Part shown: piece by piece, positions 6,889-14,367 of the stretch
Position numbering within the stretch: the first letter of the stretch is position 1
How the letters are laid out: each line of letters begins with the position of its first letter
Origin: Spartobacteria bacterium
Lineage (GTDB): Bacteria > Verrucomicrobiota > Verrucomicrobiia > Chthoniobacterales > Chthoniobacteraceae
Direction of reading: 5' to 3'
NCBI GenBank assembly: GCA_025355595.1
Contig: JANXZI010000147.1
Span: 1 to 15,088, forward strand
Length of the DNA stretch: 15,088 nt
The notes under the pieces: generated by a model
What the model saw: the letters and a program-made list of their open reading frames with translations, nothing else
Told to the model about the DNA's origin: nothing
Databases searched by the model: none
Translations under genes and position numbers: made by a program

Positions 6889-7545
6889 TCAGTCCGCGTC
6901 CGTGAGCTTCAGCATCCGCGCGACGAACGAGGTGCGCGCATAGAAGGCGTGCGTGTGGACGCCGTGGCCCGGGCCTTTCGTGCGTGGCTGGACGAGGTGG
7001 CCCATCCAGCCGGTGAGCGCCTTTGCACCGTCGGCGCGGATGGTCCTTTGCACGGTCTCATAGTCGGCCTGCACCTGGCGGAATGTCTCGCCGTCGGCGA
7101 GGTCGAACGCGCCGAGTTTCACGAGCCGCGATTCGTCGTCGCGATCGCTTTTCCATTCGCGCGCGCAGACGAGCAGGGCGCGCAATTTGTCGAGCAGGTG
7201 GCTGTGCTCGAATGGCGTCTCCGCGACATTTTTCGGATCGATCATGGTGATGGCCATCGTTTCCTTCACCTGCCAGTGGCCCTGCGCATTTCGCACGATG
7301 GGGACGACCTTGAGTTCCCATGTCCCGAAGTCCGGGGCCTGCGCGGCGTCCTGTGGATGCCCGAGCATCTGCTCCACGGTCATGCCGGCCCAGCCCTTGT
7401 TCTTGCGTCCGTTTTTCCACACGGTTACGCCGTACTGTTCCGCGATCGCGCGGAGATCCTTGCCGAGGGACGGCTTCAGGATCGCGATGGCCTGTTCGCG
7501 GGTGATGTCCTTGGCCGGGACGTGGCGTGCGGGCCCTGCGTTCAT
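6889..7545 (-). CDS. MutH/Sau3AI-type DNA endonuclease
   Basis: A 218-residue protein matching the MutH/Sau3AI nuclease family, which cuts at or near GATC: MutH nicks unmethylated strands in mismatch repair, Sau3AI cuts as a restriction enzyme. The PD-(D/E)xK core is visible as PDFGTWELKVVPI, giving D72, E77 and K79. E58 in the preceding helix (KGWAGMTVEQMLG) is a candidate fourth acidic residue. Spacing and numbering closely follow E. coli MutH. The C-terminal GPGHGVHTHAFYARTSFVARML resembles the MutH C-terminal strand and helix. At 218 residues it is MutH-sized, so it has one catalytic domain rather than the two halves of Sau3AI. No DNA methyltransferase, mutS or mutL is in the window. It starts 16 bases after the kinase stop and is probably co-transcribed with it. 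Confidence 0.85.
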   Translation of the reverse strand: MNAGPARHVPAKDITREQAIAILKPSLGKDLRAIAEQYGVTVWKNGRKNKGWAGMTVEQMLGHPQDAAQAPDFGTWELKVVPIVRNAQGHWQVKETMAITMIDPKNVAETPFEHSHLLDKLRALLVCAREWKSDRDDESRLVKLGAFDLADGETFRQVQADYETVQRTIRADGAKALTGWMGHLVQPRTKGPGHGVHTHAFYARTSFVARMLKLTDAD

Positions 7546-7561
7546 GCCGGCAGGCTGCGGG

Positions 7562-10126
7562 CTATTTTGCCGCAGCGCCAGCTTTGCTGCCGAGGGTGCG
7601 TTTGAGAAGTTCGGTGACCTGCGAGAGCTTGTAGGGCTTCACGAGAGTCTCTGTCACGCCGAGTGCCGTGAGCTCCTTTTCCCGGTCGAGCATGGTTTCG
7701 CCGGTGACGGCCACGACGGTGATGCCGGCGGTTGTCGGATCGGCTTTCAAAGCCTGGAGCACCTGCTCGCCATTCATGTCGGGGAGGTTCAGGTCGAGAA
7801 GGATGAGCGCGGGGAGGTGCTGTCGCGCGAGGTCGATCCCGATGCTCCCCTGGAGGGCGGAGAAGAGCTGGATGTCCTTGCGGCTGCTGAGGAATCTTTC
7901 GAGCAGGTAGTAGTTCGATTTGTCGTCCTCGATGTACAGAATTTTCCGGGCAACGATGGCCGGCGCAGCGGGTGCGGCGGGCGGACCCGGCGTGAAGACA
8001 GGAGGTATTGCCGCGGCTTCAGTGGCTGGCAGTTCGATCCAAAATGTGCTGCCTTTTCCGAGACTGCTGGTGACGCCGATGCGCCCGCCGAGGCCTGCGA
8101 TCACCCGCTGGCAGAGCGCGAGGCCGAGGCCGGTGCCGCCCTCCGTGCCGCCTTCGCGAGTGCCAAGCCGCTCGAATGGCACGAAGAGGCGCGCAAGCTT
8201 TTCCTGCGCGATCCCGTGGCCCGTGTCGGTGACGCTGATGCGCCACGAGCCCGCTTCGCCCGCGATTACGGAGAGGGTGATTTTCCCGTCGTCGCTGTTG
8301 AATTTCACCGCGTTGGAGAAGAAATTCAGCAAGACCTGCCTGAGCCGCTCGCGATCGGATGTGACGAACGGCGCGTCGCCGGGAGTCTCGGCGATGCTGA
8401 TCGTGATCCTGCGCTTCGCAGCGGCCGGCGTGGAGGCGGAGGCGGTTTCCCGGAGGAGTTCGGGCACATCCACGGGTTCGAGGTGGAACTGCATGCGGCC
8501 GGAGTCGAGGCGCGCGATGTCGAGGACTTCGTTGATCAGCTCCAGCAGGTTCCGCCCTGCTCGGGAGATGTGGACGATGCTCTCGCCCTGCTTGGCGGTG
8601 TGTTCCTCCATTTCGAGGAGCTGCGTGAAGCCGAGGATCGCATTCAGCGGCGTGCGCAGCTCGTGGCTCATACGGGAGAGAAATTCGCTCTTCGCGCGGT
8701 TTGCATTCTCGGCGTCGGCGCGCGCGCGACGGATGCTTTCCTCGGCCTCGTGCCGGTCAATGGCAGCGGAGAGCACGTTGGCGATGGACTGCACAAAGCT
8801 CACATCGTCGCGCGAAAATTCCTGCGGCTGGAGCGAGAACGAGGCAAACGCGCCGAGCGGGCGGTCGCCAGTCTTGATGCAGACCGCGATGCCGCTCCGC
8901 ACGCCCACCTCCCTCGCGGCTTTGGAATTCTGGAAGCGCGTATCCTTTTCCAAATCGCCCGAGACGATCGCTGCGCCCGTGAGCACCGCATAGCCGCTGA
9001 TCGAGCGCGTGCCGCCAGGGATCGGGAATCGTTCGGGACCGTGGTCCGGCCAGCCGGCTTCAGCGAGAGGCTTGAAGACATCCTCGCCCTCATCGTATTG
9101 GGTGACCGAGGTGCAGTCGCACGGGAGCATTTCCTTCACGACCTTGGCGGCTTCGAGCATCAGCTCGCGGAGCGACTGCCCCGCGAGTGCGCGCTGGCCG
9201 AGTTGCGAGACCGCCGCCTGGCGCAGCGCACTGTTCTTCAGTTCGAGATTTGCCGCCGCGAGTTCGCAGGTGCGCGCCGTCACGCGTTGCTCGAGCTGCT
9301 CGTTGGCAAGCTGGATCGCGCGTCCGGCCAGCCGCTCCTGAGTCACGTCCCGCAGGAATCCCACCATGCGCGCAATCTGCCCGCGGCGGTCGAGAAAGAA
9401 GCAGCCCTGCGCGTGGGCGATGATTTCCGCGCCGTCCTTGCGGATCATCCGGAACGTGTGGTCGAACGTGTCGCGCGTCGAGGTGACCATGTCGAGGCGC
9501 TGCGCGAAGGCCTCTTCGTCGTCGGGGTGGATGATCGAGCGCAGGTGTGCCATGCCGCCGCCCATTTCATCCACGGGATATCCGAGCAGATCCTCGATCT
9601 CGCCGCCGTACGCGATCTCGCCGGAGAGCGTGTCCCAGTCGAACACCACCTGGCCGCTCGCGCGCACGGCGGCGTTGTAGCGATTCGCCCATTCGATGCG
9701 CTCGAGTTCCTTCAGCTTCCGCTCCGAGATGTCGCGGCAGATCGTCGAGATGAATTCCACCTGCCGGTCCGCACCGAAGTGCGCGAGCACGACCTGGAGC
9801 ACCGGGCACTCGCTGCCATCGGCCGAGATGAGCGCTGTCTCGCCCGACCACGAGCCGTCCACCTGCGCGACGGGGATGCCTTCGTGGACGAGGATTTCCA
9901 GTGCCCACTCAGGATGCAGGCTCGGCAGTGAGATCCCGCTGATGTCCGACTCCGGCTCCAGCCCGAGCAGCTTCCGTCCGGCCGTGTTCAGGTAGAGCAG
10001 CCGGCCCGCGCGATCAGCCATCGCGACGACATCCGTCGTTGCCTCGAAGATTCGGGCAAAGCGGGAAGTCGCCTCGTCTGGACGAATATCGCTGCGAGTT
10101 TCCGCCATGAGAGTGTGATTGGACAT
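7562..10126 (-). CDS. PAS-PAS-GAF hybrid sensor histidine kinase
   Basis: An 854-residue soluble hybrid kinase with no membrane segments, so it probably senses a cytoplasmic signal. Domains in order are PAS (about 22-133), PAS with PAC (about 145-265, including the FRMIRKDG turn), a short coiled coil (about 265-300), GAF (about 305-455), HisKA with SHELRTPLNA (phospho-acceptor H488), HATPase with NFFSNAVKF, DTGHGIA and GGTGLGLAL, an Ala/Pro linker (about 708-728) and a C-terminal receiver (about 730-850) with D778 in LLDLNLPDMNG and the Lys of LVKPYK. The receiver would accept phosphate from H488 in a relay. No output DNA-binding domain is present, so a separate phosphotransfer protein or regulator is needed. 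The start lies 3 bases after the transporter stop, which implies translational coupling; a Met at residue 7 is an alternative start. Confidence 0.92.
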   Translation of the reverse strand: MSNHTLMAETRSDIRPDEATSRFARIFEATTDVVAMADRAGRLLYLNTAGRKLLGLEPESDISGISLPSLHPEWALEILVHEGIPVAQVDGSWSGETALISADGSECPVLQVVLAHFGADRQVEFISTICRDISERKLKELERIEWANRYNAAVRASGQVVFDWDTLSGEIAYGGEIEDLLGYPVDEMGGGMAHLRSIIHPDDEEAFAQRLDMVTSTRDTFDHTFRMIRKDGAEIIAHAQGCFFLDRRGQIARMVGFLRDVTQERLAGRAIQLANEQLEQRVTARTCELAAANLELKNSALRQAAVSQLGQRALAGQSLRELMLEAAKVVKEMLPCDCTSVTQYDEGEDVFKPLAEAGWPDHGPERFPIPGGTRSISGYAVLTGAAIVSGDLEKDTRFQNSKAAREVGVRSGIAVCIKTGDRPLGAFASFSLQPQEFSRDDVSFVQSIANVLSAAIDRHEAEESIRRARADAENANRAKSEFLSRMSHELRTPLNAILGFTQLLEMEEHTAKQGESIVHISRAGRNLLELINEVLDIARLDSGRMQFHLEPVDVPELLRETASASTPAAAKRRITISIAETPGDAPFVTSDRERLRQVLLNFFSNAVKFNSDDGKITLSVIAGEAGSWRISVTDTGHGIAQEKLARLFVPFERLGTREGGTEGGTGLGLALCQRVIAGLGGRIGVTSSLGKGSTFWIELPATEAAAIPPVFTPGPPAAPAAPAIVARKILYIEDDKSNYYLLERFLSSRKDIQLFSALQGSIGIDLARQHLPALILLDLNLPDMNGEQVLQALKADPTTAGITVVAVTGETMLDREKELTALGVTETLVKPYKLSQVTELLKRTLGSKAGAAAK

Positions 10127-10129
10127 GGG

Positions 10130-11371
10130 CTAATCGGGCAGGGGACGCCCTTTCGTCTCTGGTGCAAGCCAGATGAGTGCCATCCCAAGAATGTAGATCA
10201 GCGAGATCGTTGCGCCCGCCTTCGGGTAGCTGCCGCCGAAAAAGCCCATGAGGTTCGCCATCTGCAGGACTCCGACGGCGGCGAACACGCGGCCGAAATT
10301 GAACGCGAGCCCCTGGCCCGTCGCACGCGAGCGCGTCGGGAAAAGTTCCGGCAGGTAAAGCGGCAGCCAGCCGTAAAATGACGCGGTGAAGAGTCCGACG
10401 AGCCCGGTGACGGCCAGAAACAAGCCGTCAAACTGATGCACACCGAGGAACAGCCACTCGCACGCCGCGAGCGAAGTGGCGCAGAGCAGGAAATACGTGA
10501 TCCGCCTCCCGAGCATCCCGCCGACGATCGGCGCGAGCAGCGACCCGAGCACTGCGCCGGATGCGGAGCAGAGCTGGATGATCGCCTTTCGCGAGGGATC
10601 CTTGCTGCCGACCATTTCATCCGCCCATAGCGGAATCCACTGCACGATGCCCCACGACACGAGCAGCGCGACGCTCGCAAACGCAATCCCGAGAAAAGTC
10701 CGCCGGCGGATTTGCGGCGAAAAAATCTCGCGCAGCGGCGATCCGGTGCCCTGCTTAACGCTCGCGAGCCAGCGCTCCGATTCCGGGATGAAGAGCCGGA
10801 TCAGAAACGTCAGCGCCGCCGGAAGCGCACCGACGAGCATCACCCAGCGCCACGAGTTGTCCGTGATCTTCCATCGCAGTGCGATGATGGCGATGACCGC
10901 GTAGCCGAGATTCGCCGCCGCACCGATCGCACCCGCGAGCAGCGGGCGTCGCTTTTCCGGCCAGCTTTCCATCACCAGCGCCACGCCCAGCGACCACTCG
11001 CCGCCCATGCCGAGCGCCGCGAGAAAGCGCAGGCCCGCCAGTTGCACGGGATCCTTTGCAAAATAGCAAAGCCCGGTGAAGCCCGAGTAAAAAAGGATGC
11101 TCCACGTCATCGCCTTCACGCGTCCGACGCGATCGCCCAGCCAGCCGAAGATGATCCCGCCAGCCGCCGCGCCGAGCAGGAAAAACGCGGTGACGATCCC
11201 CATCCACTGCTGCACGTAACTCGCGACATCGGTGCTCGCAGCCTGGGCCGCCATCTGCCGCAGCGCAGGCCCGGCCACGAGCGGGAAAATCCCCATCTCC
11301 ATCCCGTCGAACATCCAGCCGAGAAACGCAGCGAGCAACGTGAGGCCGGGGCGGGAGCGCGAAGAGGTCAT
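10130..11371 (-). CDS. MFS transporter, carboxylate/sialate:proton symporter type
   Basis: A 413-residue inner-membrane transporter with about 12 hydrophobic segments. Major facilitator hallmarks include FLGWMFDGMEMG in helix 1 (the Asp typical of proton symporters), GWLGDRVGRVKAM in loop 2-3, LGMGGEWSLGVALVMESWPEKRR in helices 4-5 and PETKGRPLP at the C-terminus. The GMGGEW...ME.WP pattern resembles the sialate/lactate branch (NanT, Jen1), but the substrate is uncertain. The start at 11371 (MTSSRSRPG) was chosen over an upstream Met at 11443 because the extension is unlike an MFS N-terminus. It is the first gene of the minus-strand operon, followed at 3 bases by the hybrid kinase, so the kinase may respond to the transported compound or its product (inference). 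Confidence 0.85.
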   Translation of the reverse strand: MTSSRSRPGLTLLAAFLGWMFDGMEMGIFPLVAGPALRQMAAQAASTDVASYVQQWMGIVTAFFLLGAAAGGIIFGWLGDRVGRVKAMTWSILFYSGFTGLCYFAKDPVQLAGLRFLAALGMGGEWSLGVALVMESWPEKRRPLLAGAIGAAANLGYAVIAIIALRWKITDNSWRWVMLVGALPAALTFLIRLFIPESERWLASVKQGTGSPLREIFSPQIRRRTFLGIAFASVALLVSWGIVQWIPLWADEMVGSKDPSRKAIIQLCSASGAVLGSLLAPIVGGMLGRRITYFLLCATSLAACEWLFLGVHQFDGLFLAVTGLVGLFTASFYGWLPLYLPELFPTRSRATGQGLAFNFGRVFAAVGVLQMANLMGFFGGSYPKAGATISLIYILGMALIWLAPETKGRPLPD

Positions 11372-11487
11372 GGGGAAAGTGCGGGCTCGCAGATGAATAA
11401 TCACCGCGTACAAATACAGAAGCAGCAAATCACCGCGCCGCATTTCGCATCGCGTGCCACGAGTCGCACGCTACCATCCCCATCCGC
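11372..11487. promoter_or_regulatory. divergent promoter region
   Basis: These 116 bases separate the divergent MFS operon and the DUF3820 gene, so both promoters should lie here. On the plus strand TACCAT (11472-11477) could be a -10 box, with a predicted start about 4 bases before the ATG at 11488; no good -35 box accompanies it. On the minus strand a weak TTCTGT, 16 bases, TATTCA is visible. Neither is strong. Confidence 0.35.
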
Positions 11488-11781
11488 ATGAGTTCTCTCG
11501 ATGAAAACCTCCGCGACTGGATCGCCGCCGATCTTGGCGACATCGGCGGCACCTTCATGCCCTTTGGAAAATATGGTCCCGCGCATCATCCGCCGCACGG
11601 CGTTCCGCTGTTCGATCTCCCGCTCGAATACCTCTGCTGGTTCGAGAAAAATGGCTGGCCGCAGGGACGCATCGGCGAACTGCTCCGCATCCTGCACCAG
11701 CTAAAAACCGACGGCTGCGACGAAATCTTCGACCGCTTCCGCCGGGCGAGGGGAGGGCGCACGGAGCTGTTTGAAAAGTAG
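11488..11781 (+). CDS. DUF3820 family protein
   Basis: A 97-residue cytoplasmic protein of the DUF3820 type. The family signature is TFMPFGKYGP (residues about 22-31), then VPLFDLPLEYLCWFEKNGWPQGRIGELL, which matches the usual 'M-P-F-G-K-Y-x-G ... L-x-x-L-P-x-x-Y-L-x-W-F ... L-G-x-L-L'. Here an insertion (PAHHPPHG) separates the two halves. The biochemical role of the family is not established; some members carry the label of quorum-sensing-regulated virulence factor. The TAG stop (11779-11781) lies inside the first bases of the palindromic element at 11778, so the original C-terminus may have been different. It is the only gene on this strand between the MFS promoter region and the element. 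Confidence 0.75.
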   Translation: MSSLDENLRDWIAADLGDIGGTFMPFGKYGPAHHPPHGVPLFDLPLEYLCWFEKNGWPQGRIGELLRILHQLKTDGCDEIFDRFRRARGGRTELFEK

Positions 11782-11918
11782 GCGAGGTTTTTCCACCTCG
11801 CGCAGGAGGATGGGCGGAGGCGGCGGGATGGCGCGGAGCGAAGGATCATCCAACGTCCGCACACGTCTCCCACCGCCTCGCTGCACTCGCCCGCGCGAGG
11901 TTGGAAAACCTCGCTTAC
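11778..11918. mobile_element. palindromic MITE-like element between convergent genes
   Basis: A 141-base element with 25-base inverted ends. The left arm (11778-11802) starts GTAGGCGAGGTTTTTCC and the right arm (11894-11918) is its near-perfect reverse complement. Each arm is itself a hairpin: left stem GCGAGGT/ACCTCGC with loop TTTTCC, right stem GCGAGGTT/AACCTCGC with loop GGAA. Partly complementary GC-rich tracts inside (GGGCGGAGGCGGCGGGA against TCTCCCACCGCC) extend the pairing. No coding frame is inside. The arms contain the TAG of the DUF3820 gene and the TAA of moaE. It probably also acts as a two-way terminator. Mobility is inferred from the terminal repeats; no target duplication is evident. 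Confidence 0.6.
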
Positions 11919-12301
11919 GGTGCAGCGCGCACGACTTTCCAAATCGGCACATCCTGCTTCATCCGATCAATCAGCTCGCCGCAAAATGCCAGCGCAGCAC
12001 CGCGATGCTTGGCCTCCACGCGCACGTAGAGCGAAGCCTCGCTCACCGCCACAAAGCCGAGCCGATGCACGATGCACACGTCTTGCGGTGTGTGCCGCAC
12101 CGCGAGTTGCGAGATGATGCGATCGAATTCACGCCGCGCCATCGGCTCGTACGCCTCGTAGAAAAGCCCGCCGAGCTGCGCATCGCCCTCCGTCGCGCGA
12201 ACGATACCGTGAAACTCCACGACCGCACCCGTCTCGCGCAGCGTACGGGTGCGCGGCGGCGGCGTGATCGGCCCGTCCGTGAATAGCACCTCGATGTCCA
12301 T
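11915..12301 (-). CDS. moaE: molybdopterin synthase catalytic subunit MoaE
   Basis: A 128-residue MoaE, the large subunit of molybdopterin synthase, which with thiocarboxylated MoaD inserts the two dithiolene sulfurs into cyclic pyranopterin monophosphate. Family motifs are GAVVEFHGIVR, LFYEAYEPMA, VCIVHRLGFVAVSEASLYVRVEAKHR and IDRMKQDVPIWK, whose lysines correspond to the catalytic Lys pair of E. coli MoaE. After IWK only six residues (VVRAAP) remain, whereas E. coli MoaE carries a tail of roughly 25; the TAA stop lies in the palindromic element, which may have replaced that tail. The gene starts 2 bases after the moaD stop with a strong SD at 12308-12312, so the two subunits are co-translated. 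Confidence 0.93.
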   Translation of the reverse strand: MDIEVLFTDGPITPPPRTRTLRETGAVVEFHGIVRATEGDAQLGGLFYEAYEPMARREFDRIISQLAVRHTPQDVCIVHRLGFVAVSEASLYVRVEAKHRGAALAFCGELIDRMKQDVPIWKVVRAAP

Positions 12302-12303
12302 GC

Positions 12304-12540
12304 CTAGCCTCCGCTCACGGGCGGGAGGATCGCAACCTCCTGCGCCAGCGCCCCCGCCGCATCATCCCAGGACATGTATTCGCAATCCACCGCCACGCGC
12401 GCCGAGGTGAAATCAAAGCCCGGGGCCGCGCGCTCGACGATCGCCCGCAGCGTCTCATCCGGCGCGCACTCCACGAGCATCTCGCGCCAGCCGAGCCGGT
12501 CGGCCGCCTGTGCGAATGCGAGGAGTTTCACGTGAATCAT
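12304..12540 (-). CDS. moaD: molybdopterin synthase sulfur carrier subunit MoaD
   Basis: A 78-residue ubiquitin-like protein beginning MIHVKLLAFAQAADRLG and ending PPVSGG. The C-terminal Gly-Gly is the site that is adenylated and converted to a thiocarboxylate before sulfur donation in molybdopterin synthase. The length is normal for MoaD. The start at 12540 was chosen because the beta-strand that opens the fold begins there; the frame runs back to 12675 but that part overlaps the divergent moeA. The activating enzyme (MoeB type) is not in the window. It is the first gene of the moaD-moaE pair. A weak promoter-like pair on the minus strand (TTGCAC, 17 bases, TACGAG) ends 6 bases before the ATG. 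Confidence 0.92.
   Translation of the reverse strand: MIHVKLLAFAQAADRLGWREMLVECAPDETLRAIVERAAPGFDFTSARVAVDCEYMSWDDAAGALAQEVAILPPVSGG
12308..12312 (-). promoter_or_regulatory. moaE Shine-Dalgarno inside the moaD Gly-Gly codons
   Basis: On the minus strand GGAGG lies 6 bases before the moaE ATG at 12301. It is made of the last two sense codons of moaD (GGA GGC), which encode the essential C-terminal Gly-Gly. Confidence 0.65.
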
Positions 12541-12627
12541 GCAAGCCTCGTATCGCGGGTCGGGCAGCCGTGCAAGGCGCGGCGCTTTTCGAGTGCCACA
12601 TTCGCGCTGGCAAACTACAACGCGCCC
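12541..12627. promoter_or_regulatory. divergent moaD/moeA promoter region
   Basis: These 87 bases lie between the divergent moaD and moeA starts and must hold the promoters of both arms. Possible -10 boxes are TACGAG on the minus strand and TACAAC (12616-12621) on the plus strand, each ending 6 bases before a start codon. Only the minus-strand one has a passable -35 partner (TTGCAC). No molybdenum-cofactor riboswitch fits in this space. Confidence 0.35.
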
Positions 12628-13818
12628 ATGCTCAGCATCACCGAAGCCCGCGCGCTCATCGCGCAGACCGTGCATGTCCTGCCGCCTCTGCGCGTGCCGC
12701 TCGCGCAGGCGGACGGACGCACGCTGCGCGAGTCGCTCGTGGCGGAGGAGGACATCCCGGCATTCGATCGTTCGGCGATGGATGGCTATGCGATTCGCGC
12801 CGATGATTCCGCGCCCGAGTTCCGCATCGTGTCAGAAATTCCCGCCGGCACGCTCTCCGTGCGCGTGATCGCGCCGGGCGAATGCGCGCGAATCTTCACG
12901 GGCGCGGCCATTCCCGATGGAGCGACGCAAGTGCTCATGCAGGAGTTCGCGCATCGAAACGGCGACCGGGTCTCGTTCACACAGCGCGACGCGAAGACAA
13001 ACATCCGCAGCCGTGGCGAAGATGCGCGCGAGGGCAGCGTGCTCCTCGAGCGCGGCATGAGCCTCGGACCGGTCGAGATTTCGCTCTGCGCGCAGCTCGG
13101 AAAAACCGCGCCTCTCGTCGCGCCGCGGCCCCGCATCTTTCACATCGCCACGGGCAGCGAACTGGTGCCGCCCGATGAGCTGCCCGGCGCGGGCCAGATC
13201 CGCGACAGCAACTCCGCGCTCGTCTCCGCGCTCGTGCAGGAGTGCGGCGCGGAAATGGCGCGGCAACTGCGCGTCGGTGACGATCCGGCGCAACTCCTGG
13301 ATGCGATCAGTTCCGCTGACATCGAAAGCTGGGACGTGCTGCTGCTCTCGGGTGGCGCGAGTGTCGGCGATCACGATTTCGGTGCGCGCACGCTGCGGGA
13401 ACTCGGCTTTTCGCTCCACTTTCAGCAACTGAATCTGCGCCCCGGCAAGCCGCTCACCTTCGGAACCCGCGGGCGTCATCTCGCGTTCGTCATTCCGGGG
13501 AATCCGCTCTCGCACATCGTCTGCTGGCACCTCGTCATCCGCGCCGCGCTGGACATGCTCGCGACGGGCGCGGTCGAGTTTGGCCTCATGGAAGCGCCGC
13601 TCGGCGGTGGCGTCGTGCTGAAGGGAAATCCGCGTGAGACGTGGTGGCCCGCGCGGATCGCGTGGGAGCGCGGCGGCGTGAATTTTGTCCCGCTGAAATG
13701 GCAAAGCTCGGGTGACACGACAGGCATCATCGGCATGGATGCGCTCATCCGGATTCCTGCCGGAATCGCCGCGGTGCAACCCGGCGAACCGATCAGCGCG
13801 AGGCTCATCCATGCGTAG
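12628..13818 (+). CDS. moeA: molybdopterin molybdenumtransferase MoeA
   Basis: A 396-residue MoeA, which hydrolyses adenylated molybdopterin from MogA and inserts molybdate to give active cofactor. Motifs in order are IPAFDRSAMDGYAIRA, GAAIPDGA in the barrel domain, TGSELVPPDELPGAGQIRDSNSALV, LLLSGGASVGDHDF (the MPT-binding S-G-G-x-S-x-G-x-x-D loop) and LRPGKPLTFGTRG followed by FVIPGNPLSH. A C-terminal beta-barrel domain IV (WWPARIAWERGG to the end) is present. The length fits the family. The start at 12628 (MLSITEARALI) was chosen because the helix of domain I begins there; the frame extends to 12532 but would overlap the moaD start. Next in the same direction is moaC, 90 bases on, after a pair of hairpins. 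Confidence 0.93.
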   Translation: MLSITEARALIAQTVHVLPPLRVPLAQADGRTLRESLVAEEDIPAFDRSAMDGYAIRADDSAPEFRIVSEIPAGTLSVRVIAPGECARIFTGAAIPDGATQVLMQEFAHRNGDRVSFTQRDAKTNIRSRGEDAREGSVLLERGMSLGPVEISLCAQLGKTAPLVAPRPRIFHIATGSELVPPDELPGAGQIRDSNSALVSALVQECGAEMARQLRVGDDPAQLLDAISSADIESWDVLLLSGGASVGDHDFGARTLRELGFSLHFQQLNLRPGKPLTFGTRGRHLAFVIPGNPLSHIVCWHLVIRAALDMLATGAVEFGLMEAPLGGGVVLKGNPRETWWPARIAWERGGVNFVPLKWQSSGDTTGIIGMDALIRIPAGIAAVQPGEPISARLIHA

Positions 13819-13858
13819 GCGTGGGCGGAAGCCCGCGTCCGCGCTCTCCCGAGCGCGG
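13819..13858 (+). terminator. tandem hairpins after moeA, terminator or REP-like repeat
   Basis: Two adjacent hairpins begin directly after the moeA stop. Hairpin one is GCGTGGGC/GCCCGCGT (13819-13826, 13831-13838, two wobble pairs) around loop GGAA. Hairpin two is a perfect 8-base-pair stem CCGCGCTC/GAGCGCGG (13839-13846, 13851-13858) around loop TCCC. No T-run follows immediately (CGCTTTTTCCCC comes about 20 bases later), so a rho-independent role is uncertain. They may instead be a REP-like palindromic unit or reduce read-through into moaC. Confidence 0.45.
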
Positions 13859-13908
13859 CTGCATCTCAATCCCCCGCGCTCGCTTTTTCCCCTGCGTCGG
13901 GCGATGCC

Positions 13909-14363
<455 letters not shown>

Positions 14364-14367
<4 letters not shown>

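Noticed and set aside
7187..9931. A 914-codon open frame on the plus strand opposite the histidine kinase and nuclease genes.
   Set aside because: It mirrors the kinase codons in high-GC DNA, has low-complexity Arg/Glu/Ala-rich content and no domain, and crosses two well-supported minus-strand genes.
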